Program-made: the position numbers and the translations under genes
Assembly (NCBI GenBank): GCA_902497185.1
Contig: CABVEG010000113.1
Span: 1 to 6,036 of the forward strand
DNA: 6,036 nt
Origin: an uncultured Eubacteriales bacterium
Lineage (GTDB): Bacteria; Bacillota; Clostridia; Lachnospirales; CAG-274
Direction of reading: 5' to 3'
Notes under the pieces: generated by a model
Told to the model about the DNA's origin: nothing
The model's database searches: none
The model's input: the letters and a program-made list of their open reading frames with translations, nothing else
Shown: one piece after another, positions 1 through 5,747 of the stretch
Numbering within the stretch: position 1 is the stretch's first letter
How the letters are laid out: the number at the start of each line of letters is the position of its first letter

Positions 1-557
1 ATAACTATGATAATGTAATGGACTTTTTGGAAATAATTCATTCTCCCGAGGGTAATAATTTAAGTCACAGGCACATAACTCTTTCAACCTGCGGACTTGT
101 AGATAAAATATATAAGCTGGCTAATGAAAATTTGCAGATAACTCTTGCGGTTTCACTTCATGCACCTAATAATGACATAAGACAAAATACAATGCCTGTT
201 GCGAGAAAATATGATTTTGATTCCCTTATTAAGGCAGCAAGGGACTATGCAAATGCTACAAAAAGACGTGTGACATTTGAATATGCCTTAATAAAAGGAG
301 TAAATGACAGTGAGGATAATGCAAGAGAGCTTGCCTCAAGGCTAAAGGGCATTATGTGTCATATTAATCTTATACCGGTAAATGATGTTAAGGAAAATAA
401 CTATATAAGAAGCAGTGAGGATAATATTAAACACTTTGCCTCAATATTACAGTCTTTAGGTATTGAAACTACCATAAGGCGAAAACTTGGCAGTGATATA
501 AATGCTGCCTGCGGTCAGCTTAGAAAAAGCTATAAAGACAGAATAAAGGAGGAATAA
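1..557 (+). CDS. rlmN: RlmN, 23S rRNA/tRNA C2-adenine methyltransferase (C-terminal part)
   Basis: This is a radical-SAM enzyme that methylates C2 of an adenine in 23S rRNA (A2503 in E. coli numbering) and of A37 in some tRNAs, in the cytoplasm. The reading frame is open from base 3 (NYDNVMDFLEI...), so the gene begins before the window; the ATG at 18 is an internal Met. About 184 C-terminal residues are visible, roughly half of the usual ~345. Seen here are the NYDNV segment, HITLSTCGLV, the LAVSLHAPN motif, the TFEYALIKGVND segment, HINLIPVN, and near the end DINAACGQL. The Cys of AACGQL (codon 510-512) matches the C-terminal Cys that is transiently methylated and resolves the protein-RNA adduct. 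The CxxxCxxC iron-sulfur motif would lie outside the window. The stop codon is one base from the next start, and the prpC ribosome binding site (AAGGAGG, 546-552) lies inside the last codons. Identification is firm. Confidence 0.95.
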   Translation, partial: NYDNVMDFLEIIHSPEGNNLSHRHITLSTCGLVDKIYKLANENLQITLAVSLHAPNNDIRQNTMPVARKYDFDSLIKAARDYANATKRRVTFEYALIKGVNDSEDNARELASRLKGIMCHINLIPVNDVKENNYIRSSEDNIKHFASILQSLGIETTIRRKLGSDINAACGQLRKSYKDRIKEE

Positions 558-558
558 T

Positions 559-1293
559 ATGTTTGGCTATGGCAAGACCGATATTGGTCAGGTACGCCCC
601 AAAAATGAAGATTCAATATATGTTTCAAATGACAATGTGGGCAAACTTAACAATTTATATATAGTGGCAGATGGTATGGGCGGACACAGGGCAGGTCAGG
701 TAGCAAGCAATACTGCCATTGAGGCTTATCTTGCGTATCTTAACAAATATCAGCCTGACAGCACGGAAGAGCCTCTTGATATGATTATAGGCGGTATAAA
801 TATGGCAAATGAAGCCGTTTATAAGCTGGGACGCACTTATAGCGAATACAGTGAAATGGGCACAACAATGGTTGCGGCTACAGTATCGGGAAATAATATG
901 TATATTGCCCACGTAGGTGATTCCAGACTGTACAAAATAACAGGTGACAAAATTATTCAGGTAACAAATGACCATTCTCTTGTGGCTGAAATGGTAAGAG
1001 CAGGTCAGCTTACAGAGGAAGAAGCAAGAATACACCCTCAGAGGAACTGTATAACAAGGGCAGTTGGTACGGACAGCAGTGTAGTTGCTGACGGAATTAT
1101 AATAAAGGTCAATAAGGGCGATATTATAGTTATGTGCAGTGACGGTCTTTACACAATGCTTGAAGATGATGAAATATCCACTACTGCCGCAGCAGCAGGA
1201 TTTAGTATTGAGGACAGAGTAAATATGCTTATTGATGCCGCAAATAATAATGGCGGCAATGACAATATATCTGTCATTATAGTTGAAATTTAG
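559..1293 (+). CDS. prpC: PP2C-family Ser/Thr protein phosphatase (PrpC/Stp)
   Basis: This is a metal-dependent (Mn/Mg) phosphatase that removes phosphate from Ser/Thr residues, normally reversing the partner PASTA kinase encoded next. At 244 residues it is the standard length of the bacterial catalytic core, with no membrane segment, so it should be cytoplasmic. PP2C motifs appear in order: GQVRPKNEDS (residues 10-19), VADGMGG with metal ligand D38, MGTTMVAA, HVGDSRLY with D121, the flap-type segment NDHSLVAEMVRAGQLTEEEA, NCITRAVGT, CSDGLY with D195, and GGNDNISV with D235. These acidic residues match the binuclear metal-site Asp positions of the family, so the enzyme looks active. The ATG follows AAGGAGG (546-552) by six bases and lies one base past the rlmN stop. 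The stop codon is 13 bases before the kinase start, indicating co-transcription and probable translational coupling. The gene is called prpC in Bacillus and stp in other Firmicutes. Confidence 0.96.
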   Translation: MFGYGKTDIGQVRPKNEDSIYVSNDNVGKLNNLYIVADGMGGHRAGQVASNTAIEAYLAYLNKYQPDSTEEPLDMIIGGINMANEAVYKLGRTYSEYSEMGTTMVAATVSGNNMYIAHVGDSRLYKITGDKIIQVTNDHSLVAEMVRAGQLTEEEARIHPQRNCITRAVGTDSSVVADGIIIKVNKGDIIVMCSDGLYTMLEDDEISTTAAAAGFSIEDRVNMLIDAANNNGGNDNISVIIVEI

Positions 1294-1300
1294 GGGAGGT
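1294..1300 (+). promoter_or_regulatory. Ribosome binding site deciding the prkC start
   Basis: The sequence GGGAGGT lies six bases before the ATG at 1307. It decides between that ATG and two upstream in-frame alternatives: TTG at 1283, inside the end of prpC with no purine-rich element before it, and GTG at 1301, which abuts the Shine-Dalgarno itself. The ATG at 1307 also gives an N-terminus (MQLEKGQIISQRYKI) of the usual PrkC form. Confidence 0.85.
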
Positions 1301-1306
1301 GTGATT

Positions 1307-3268
1307 ATGCAGCTTGAAAAAGGTCAGATTATAAGCCAAAGATATAAGATTCTTGAAACCCTTGGCAAAGGCGGTATGGCTATTGTATATAAGGCTAATG
1401 ATTTAAAACTTGGCAGAGATGTTACCTTTAAGGTGTTAAAGGATGACTATATAGATGATGAAGCGTTTATTAACCGCTTTAGTACCGAAGCAAGAGCAGC
1501 AGCACAGCTTGCCCACACCAATATTGTAAATGTTTATGATGTTGGAAATGACGGAGATATTTACTATATTGTTATGGAATATATAGACGGCTATACATTA
1601 AAGGAGCTTATTTATCAGAAAGCCCCTCTTGATAACAGACTTGCCTGCGATATTGCAATGCAAATTGCTGCCGGTCTTGAAAATGCTCATGCCCATGGTG
1701 TAATTCACAGGGATATTAAGCCTGAAAATATACTTCTTACTAAAATAGGAGGCAAACTTACTGCTAAGGTTACAGATTTTGGCATAGCTAAGGCTAACAG
1801 CATTGAAAATACACAGGGAGATTTTATGGGCTCTGTTCATTATTTCTCTCCGGAACAAGCAAAGGGTGATGATGTAGACCAAAGAAGTGATATTTATTCA
1901 CTGGGTATTGTTCTTTATGAAATGGTGACAGGCTCTATTCCCTTTGAGGGAGAGTCAGCTCTTGACTTGGCAATGAAACATATTAAGTCACCTATACCTG
2001 ACCCCAGAAATATCAACCCAAAGGTTTCCCCTGAAATTATAGAAATAATTAAAAAGGCATGTGCAAAAGAGTCCAGAAATAGGTATCAGGATGCACGAGC
2101 AATGGAAACTGCTTTAAAGAAAGCAATGGAAAACAAGGTTAAAACTCAGGATAATAAAAAGAAAACTGCTCCCGTAATTGAGGAAGAAGATGATGATGAG
2201 GAAAGTCTTGAAATAAGAAAGAGAGAAAGAAATGTTATAATAATTGCCGTAATAACAGGTATACTTATTATTCTCCTTATTACAGTAGGCGGAAATATGC
2301 TTAACAAAACTCTTTACGGCGATACGGTCAAGGTGCCTGATTTTGTAGGGATGAGTTATGAAAAGGCTTGCCTTAAAGCTGAAAAGAAGGGGCTTACTGT
2401 TGAAAGAGAGGATGTTTACAAGGAGGATGTTGATGCAGGCTGTGTTGCAGAGCAGACTCCTGAAGGCGGTGAAAGAGTTGAACCGGGTTCAGTTGTGGTT
2501 CTTTATGTAAGCTTTGGACCGGGAGATATTCAGGTGCCGGGTATTGTAGGTATGAGAAGGTCACAGGCGGAAGAGGCTCTTGCTGAAATGGGTCTTACAA
2601 TGGGTAATGTTGAATATGTAAACAGTGATAAGCCTGTTGGTGAGGTTATAGATCAAACTCCTGATGAAGGTGAAATGGTAACGGCAGATACTAAGATTGA
2701 TGTTAAGGTAAGTCAGGGAGATGTAAACGAGGAAGTTCCTGTACCTGATTTAAAACTTAAAACTCAGGAGGAGGCTGCGGAGATTTTAGATGACCTTGGC
2801 TTAAATGCTAAGTTTATTGATGGCTACAGCGATACTGTTCCTGAAGGCAGTGTAATAGATCAGGGTATTGCTGCTGAAACTCTTGTACCTGTTGGAAGTC
2901 AGATTACAATTACAATAAGCAGGGGAGAAAGAGCTGAAGCAAATGAAGTGACTTCCATAGGCATTCCTGCTATTATAGACATTGAGCCCTCAACAGAGGC
3001 TGAAACGGAACCTGTAACTAAGACAGAACCTGTTACGGAAGTGCCAAAGACAAAGGCTGTAAGCATTTCCGTAAATCCCGATAAGTCAACACTTACTGAT
3101 TCAAATACTGTTAAGGTAACGGCAATCAGGGACGGAAAAGAAGTTGTTTTAAAGGAGCTTACTCTTGGAAAGGATGAATTTCCTTTTGATGTTAATGATA
3201 CTTCTGATGGAAGTACGGAATATGTTGTTACAGTAAACGGCAAGATTATATCTAATGTAACTAAATAG
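1307..3268 (+). CDS. prkC: Membrane Ser/Thr protein kinase with three PASTA repeats (PrkC)
   Basis: This single-pass membrane kinase senses peptidoglycan or muropeptides outside and phosphorylates Ser/Thr targets inside. Family roles include cell-wall control, spore germination and growth regulation. It is 653 residues from the ATG, close to B. subtilis PrkC (about 648). The kinase domain spans about 10-275: P-loop GKGGMAIVY (20-28), ATP lysine K42 in an unusual VTFK context, alpha-C Glu E61, HRDIKPEN with D136, DFG with D157, GSVHYFSPEQ (175-184), and DIYSLGIVLYE. A charged linker with an acidic cluster (292-299) precedes one membrane helix (about 310-328). PASTA repeats follow outside: about 341-404, 408-470 and 475-541. 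A Thr/Glu/Pro-rich linker (542-584) leads to a terminal beta-rich segment (585-653) in the place of the Ig-like domain of Bacillus and Staphylococcus PrkC. The activation loop has only one Thr (T169). Identification is firm; the terminal fold is inferred from position. Confidence 0.96.
   Translation: MQLEKGQIISQRYKILETLGKGGMAIVYKANDLKLGRDVTFKVLKDDYIDDEAFINRFSTEARAAAQLAHTNIVNVYDVGNDGDIYYIVMEYIDGYTLKELIYQKAPLDNRLACDIAMQIAAGLENAHAHGVIHRDIKPENILLTKIGGKLTAKVTDFGIAKANSIENTQGDFMGSVHYFSPEQAKGDDVDQRSDIYSLGIVLYEMVTGSIPFEGESALDLAMKHIKSPIPDPRNINPKVSPEIIEIIKKACAKESRNRYQDARAMETALKKAMENKVKTQDNKKKTAPVIEEEDDDEESLEIRKRERNVIIIAVITGILIILLITVGGNMLNKTLYGDTVKVPDFVGMSYEKACLKAEKKGLTVEREDVYKEDVDAGCVAEQTPEGGERVEPGSVVVLYVSFGPGDIQVPGIVGMRRSQAEEALAEMGLTMGNVEYVNSDKPVGEVIDQTPDEGEMVTADTKIDVKVSQGDVNEEVPVPDLKLKTQEEAAEILDDLGLNAKFIDGYSDTVPEGSVIDQGIAAETLVPVGSQITITISRGERAEANEVTSIGIPAIIDIEPSTEAETEPVTKTEPVTEVPKTKAVSISVNPDKSTLTDSNTVKVTAIRDGKEVVLKELTLGKDEFPFDVNDTSDGSTEYVVTVNGKIISNVTK
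3005..3040 (+). repeat. Two-copy 18-base in-frame repeat in the PrkC linker
   Basis: Two adjacent 18-base units (3005-3022 and 3023-3040) encode TEPVTK and TEPVTE, residues 567-578 of PrkC. They sit in the low-complexity Thr/Glu/Pro-rich spacer between the last PASTA repeat and the C-terminal segment. Such spacers commonly vary in length by unit gain or loss; here it is a minor local duplication. Confidence 0.7.
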
Positions 3269-3279
3269 GTAATAAAGCT

Positions 3280-4143
3280 ATGACAGGAAGAATTATAAGA
3301 GGCGTAGGCGGTCTTTACTATGTTGCCGCCAATAACGCTGTTTATGAATGCAGTGCCCGTGGAAAATTCAGAAAGGCAAAAATTACACCTACAGTAGGTG
3401 ATTTTGTGACATTTACAGTTCTTGATGACGCCAATAAAAAGGGTGCTCTTGATACAATAGAAAAGAGAAAAAATTTACTTATAAGACCCAGAGTTGCAAA
3501 TATTGATACAGCAGTTATTACATTTGCAGCAGCAAGTCCGGATATAAATATGGATTTGCTTGACAGGTTTTTAATACTTGCACAAACTCAAAATATACCT
3601 AATGTGGTTATATGTATTAATAAGTCTGATCTTGTAAAGGATGATGCAATGCAGGAGTTTTACAGGGTGTATAAAAATATATATCCCGTATGCTGTGTGT
3701 CGGCAGAGGAGAAAAGGGGAATTGATACATTAAGAAATCTTATTAATGGAGTAACGGTGTTTGCCGGACCGTCAGGAGTAGGCAAGTCAAGTCTTATTAA
3801 TGCTCTTGTACCTGAAAGCAACAGACAGACGGGAGAAATAAGCAAAAAAATTGAAAGAGGAAAGCATACCACAAGACAGGTAGAGCTGTTAAATATGGAT
3901 AAGGATACTTATATTGTAGATTCTCCGGGCTTTACATCATTAAACCTTGATTTTTTAAAGGCGGAAGATGTTCAGTATTATTTCAGAGAATTTGAACCAT
4001 ATTTGGGGCAATGCCGTTTTGTGGACTGTGCTCATATTGCAGAGCCTGACTGTGCGATAAAAGAGCATATAGGGAAAGGTATTTCTAAGGAACGATATGA
4101 CAGATTTGTGTATTTGTACAATGAACTAAAGAACAGGAGATAA
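3280..4143 (+). CDS. rsgA: RsgA, circularly permuted GTPase for 30S ribosome assembly
   Basis: RsgA (CpgA/YloQ in Bacillus) is a ribosome-stimulated GTPase that checks late maturation of the 30S subunit. The 287-residue length is normal for Firmicutes. An N-terminal OB-fold region (about 1-70, starting TGRIIRGVGGLYYV) is followed by a GTPase domain in permuted order: G4 NKSD (114-117), G5 with SAE, then G1 GPSGVGKSS (163-171), G2 at T197-T198 within RGKHTTR, and G3 DSPGF (214-218). A C-terminal zinc site follows, with C245, C250, H252 and C258 in the family pattern. All key residues are present. The ribosome binding site is weak (AGGT at 3267-3270, nine bases before ATG), and the start is 11 bases after the prkC stop, so coupling to prkC translation is likely. 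The start choice is supported by the typical N-terminal sequence. In B. subtilis this GTPase is a reported PrkC substrate and also has a metabolite-detoxifying role linked to the pentose phosphate pathway. Confidence 0.97.
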   Translation: MTGRIIRGVGGLYYVAANNAVYECSARGKFRKAKITPTVGDFVTFTVLDDANKKGALDTIEKRKNLLIRPRVANIDTAVITFAAASPDINMDLLDRFLILAQTQNIPNVVICINKSDLVKDDAMQEFYRVYKNIYPVCCVSAEEKRGIDTLRNLINGVTVFAGPSGVGKSSLINALVPESNRQTGEISKKIERGKHTTRQVELLNMDKDTYIVDSPGFTSLNLDFLKAEDVQYYFREFEPYLGQCRFVDCAHIAEPDCAIKEHIGKGISKERYDRFVYLYNELKNRR

Positions 4144-4146
4144 ACA

Positions 4147-4809
4147 ATGAATTATATACTATCACCCTCACTGCTTTCGGCAGATTTTACAAAGCTTGAC
4201 AGAGAAATAAAAATATGCGAAGATAACAATGTGCCTTATCTTCATATAGATGTAATGGATGGTATGTTTGTACCAAACATATCCATAGGAATACCTGTGG
4301 TAAAAAGCATAAGAAAGATAACAGACCTTGTCCTTGATGTTCATTTGATGATAGTTAAGCCTGAAAGGTATATTGAAGCCTTTGCAGAGGCAGGCTCCGA
4401 TATAATTAATATTCACTATGAGGCAACAGAGGACTGTGTCCCTGTTCTAAAAAAAATAAAGGAACTTGGCAAAAAGGCGGCAGTAACAATTAAACCAAAA
4501 ACAAGTTTTAATGAAGTTTTGCACCTTGCAGAATATGTGGATATGTTTCTTGTAATGAGTGTTGAGCCGGGCTTTGGAGGACAGAGCTTTATTGAATCAA
4601 CTCTTAAAAATGTGGAGGGCTTTGCTGAATATAAGGCTAAAAACGGATTTAGCTATGATATAGAAATTGATGGCGGTATAAATCTTGATAACATTACAGA
4701 TCCTCTTGATGCAGGAGCTAATGTTATTGTGGCAGGTTCAGCTATTTTCGGCAAAGCAGATATTGTAGATAGAATACACAGATTTAATGATATAATGAGC
4801 AGGTATTAG
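4147..4809 (+). CDS. rpe: Ribulose-phosphate 3-epimerase
   Basis: This cytoplasmic TIM-barrel enzyme interconverts D-ribulose 5-phosphate and D-xylulose 5-phosphate in the pentose phosphate pathway, feeding transketolase. The 220-residue length is typical. Visible motifs are the N-terminal SPSLLSADF, LHIDVMDGMFVPN with metal ligands H33 and D35 (D35 also a catalytic acid/base), DVHLM with H66, the phosphate-loop motif VEPGFGGQSF, EIDGGI with the second catalytic Asp D175, and GANVIVAGSAIFG near the C-terminus, which completes the phosphate-binding site. No key residue is missing. The ATG follows AGGAG (4135-4139) by seven bases; that element lies within the last codons of rsgA, whose stop is three bases upstream. 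The rsgA-rpe-thiN order matches the B. subtilis locus. A related sugar epimerase such as AlsE is possible in principle, but the context strongly favours Rpe. Confidence 0.97.
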   Translation: MNYILSPSLLSADFTKLDREIKICEDNNVPYLHIDVMDGMFVPNISIGIPVVKSIRKITDLVLDVHLMIVKPERYIEAFAEAGSDIINIHYEATEDCVPVLKKIKELGKKAAVTIKPKTSFNEVLHLAEYVDMFLVMSVEPGFGGQSFIESTLKNVEGFAEYKAKNGFSYDIEIDGGINLDNITDPLDAGANVIVAGSAIFGKADIVDRIHRFNDIMSRY

Positions 4810-4830
4810 TACCAATGATGAGGTAACATT

Positions 4831-5463
4831 ATGAGAACTATAATAATTGGCAACGGTGAAATTAATGATTATGATATTATACGGGAATACTTTGACGAGG
4901 CTTATATTATTGCCTGCGATGGCGGAGTAAGACATTGCAGGGCTATGATGATTATGCCTAATATTATGGTAGGTGACTTTGATTCAGCCAATAAGGAGGA
5001 TGCTCAGTTTTTTGAAAACTTAGGTGTTCTTAAAACGGAATACCCTGTCAGAAAGGATAAAACTGATATGGAAATAGCTATTGATTTGGCTGTTGAAAAG
5101 GAGTCTGATGAAATCTATATTGTAGGTGGCTTAGGCAGCAGATTTGACCATAGCCTTGCTAATGTACATATTCTTTTAAGACCTATGCGTCTTGGCATAA
5201 GGGCATGCCTTTTAGATGAACATAATATTATAACCCTTGTAGAGGATAGCATTGACATTTTTGGTGAAAAGGGACAAACAGTATCCCTTATTCCTCTTAC
5301 TACAGAGGTTAAGGGTATTACTACCGAAAATCTGGACTATGCCCTTAATGATTTTACTATGGAAATAGGTCATTCTCTTGGTGTAAGTAATGTTATGACA
5401 GGTGATGTTGCCACTGTTTCCGTAAAAGAGGGAATTCTTGTTCTTATTATGTCAAGGGATTAA
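4831..5463 (+). CDS. thiN: Thiamine pyrophosphokinase
   Basis: This enzyme transfers pyrophosphate from ATP to thiamine, giving thiamine pyrophosphate, the cofactor of transketolase and several decarboxylases. At 210 residues it is the usual bacterial ThiN (YloS) length. The N-terminal Rossmann-like domain shows ACDGGVRHC (D30), VGDFDS (48-52 region, D49 and D51), the KDKTDMEIA catalytic segment (D76, T78, D79) and GGLGSRFDHSLAN (99-111). The C-terminal beta domain shows HSLGVSNVMTGD, the thiamine-site region with the family Ser-Asn pair. A Shine-Dalgarno-like GATGAGGT (4816-4823) precedes the ATG by seven bases. The 21-base gap after rpe is too short for a TPP riboswitch, so expression should follow the operon. 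Pairing with rpe is logical, since transketolase needs both xylulose 5-phosphate and the TPP cofactor; that functional reading is inference. Confidence 0.95.
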   Translation: MRTIIIGNGEINDYDIIREYFDEAYIIACDGGVRHCRAMMIMPNIMVGDFDSANKEDAQFFENLGVLKTEYPVRKDKTDMEIAIDLAVEKESDEIYIVGGLGSRFDHSLANVHILLRPMRLGIRACLLDEHNIITLVEDSIDIFGEKGQTVSLIPLTTEVKGITTENLDYALNDFTMEIGHSLGVSNVMTGDVATVSVKEGILVLIMSRD

Positions 5464-5472
5464 ATAAATTTG

Positions 5473-5497
5473 CATATACTTATTATAAATGTATATG
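5473..5497. repeat. Short AT-rich inverted repeat after thiN
   Basis: CATATAC (5473-5479) and GTATATG (5491-5497) are perfect 7-base inverted copies around an 11-base AT-only spacer. The right arm overlaps the start of the weak Shine-Dalgarno-like GGGTG (5497-5501) of the following small ORF. The stem is mostly A-T and no proper T-run follows, so it is not a convincing terminator. It could be a weak hairpin or chance in AT-rich DNA. Confidence 0.35.
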
Positions 5498-5507
5498 GGT
5501 GTTTTAA

Positions 5508-5651
5508 TTGAGATTTTGTGATGTAAAAAAATTTATATTTGCTGCACTTCTTATAGGCATAGGCATAGGCATATTATTTTCAAGGTGTTTTGGCTTTGGT
5601 TGTTTTATAGGTATTGTTTTTGTGGGCTTGGGAGTGTGGAGATTGTTTTGA
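5508..5651 (+). CDS. Small hydrophobic membrane protein, 47 residues
   Basis: I do not recognise the family. The frame opens at TTG (5508-5510), directly after an in-frame TAA (5505-5507), and runs 47 codons to TGA at 5649-5651. The only ribosome-binding element is a weak GGGTG (5497-5501), six bases upstream. The product begins MRFCDVKKF, with a basic, polar head, then has two hydrophobic stretches (about 9-24 and 28-44) separated by SRC (25-27), and ends WRLF. It holds three Cys (4, 27, 32) and an IGIGIGI run. This would fit a two-helix hairpin or re-entrant membrane protein. Support for a real gene: membrane-type organisation with no rare or broken stretch, + strand at the end of the operon, and a stop codon abutting the intrinsic terminator. 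Against it: TTG start, weak binding site, short length. In B. subtilis the small spoVM gene sits after thiN, but no SpoVM similarity is evident. Confidence 0.55.
   Translation: MRFCDVKKFIFAALLIGIGIGILFSRCFGFGCFIGIVFVGLGVWRLF
5553..5573 (+). repeat. Hexanucleotide repeat ATAGGC x3 plus ATA
   Basis: Three perfect ATAGGC units (5553-5570) followed by ATA lie in frame in the small membrane ORF and encode Ile-Gly alternation in its first hydrophobic segment. Unit gain or loss would change the helix by two residues without shifting the frame. Confidence 0.8.
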
Positions 5652-5684
5652 CAGCATGGGAGTTATTCCTGTGCTGTTTTTTTT
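5651..5684 (+). terminator. Intrinsic (rho-independent) terminator of the rlmN-thiN operon
   Basis: A 10-pair stem is formed by ACAGCATGGG (5651-5660) and CCTGTGCTGT (5668-5677), with two G-U pairs and a 7-base loop. Counting the last stem base, eight consecutive T follow (5677-5684). This is a textbook intrinsic terminator on the + strand. It begins at the final base of the small ORF's stop codon, so it closes the transcription unit that runs through thiN and the small ORF. Confidence 0.92.
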
Positions 5685-5685
5685 A

Positions 5686-5714
5686 TTGACAAAATTCGAC
5701 CTTGGTTTTACAAT
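5686..5714 (+). promoter_or_regulatory. Sigma-A type promoter for the exported-protein gene
   Basis: A perfect -35 box TTGACA (5686-5691) and a -10 box TACAAT (5709-5714, five of six consensus bases) are separated by the optimal 17 bases. It begins two bases after the terminator T-run. Transcription would start near 5721, giving a leader of about 27 bases before the ATG at 5748. No obvious operator or riboswitch fits in so short a leader. Strength is inferred from the consensus match. Confidence 0.88.
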
Positions 5715-5730
5715 TAAATTAAGAAACTAT

Positions 5731-5740
5731 AAGGAGGAGG
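5731..5740 (+). promoter_or_regulatory. Strong ribosome binding site of the exported-protein gene
   Basis: AAGGAGGAGG contains two overlapping anti-Shine-Dalgarno matches (AAGGAGG and GGAGG). The second ends seven bases before the ATG at 5748, optimal spacing. Together with the near-consensus promoter it suggests high expression. Confidence 0.88.
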
Positions 5741-5747
5741 ATAAGGG

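Noticed and set aside
18..20. ATG at 18 as a start of the first gene
   Set aside because: The frame is open upstream to base 3 and encodes NYDNV, a conserved RlmN segment, so this Met is internal and the gene is truncated by the window edge.
655..1035. Reverse-strand ORF of 126 codons opposite prpC, and similar ones at 1598-1882, 2899-3243, 3660-3872, 4168-4416 and 4738-4935
   Set aside because: All lie wholly or mostly opposite confidently identified genes and show no recognisable motif; they are consistent with chance open frames opposite coding sequence.
1283..1306. TTG at 1283 or GTG at 1301 as the prkC start
   Set aside because: Neither has a properly spaced ribosome binding site. The ATG at 1307 has GGGAGGT six bases upstream and yields a normal N-terminus.
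4810..4830. TPP riboswitch before thiN
   Set aside because: The rpe-thiN gap is only 21 bases, far too short for the aptamer, and it contains only a Shine-Dalgarno-like element.
5481..5489. -10 like TATTAT/TATAAA as a separate promoter for the small ORF
   Set aside because: No -35 like sequence lies 16-18 bases upstream, and such AT-rich hexamers are expected by chance here.
5508..5651. Small ORF as SpoVM
   Set aside because: The position after thiN is suggestive, but the protein is longer (47 versus 26 residues), far more hydrophobic, and lacks visible SpoVM sequence features.
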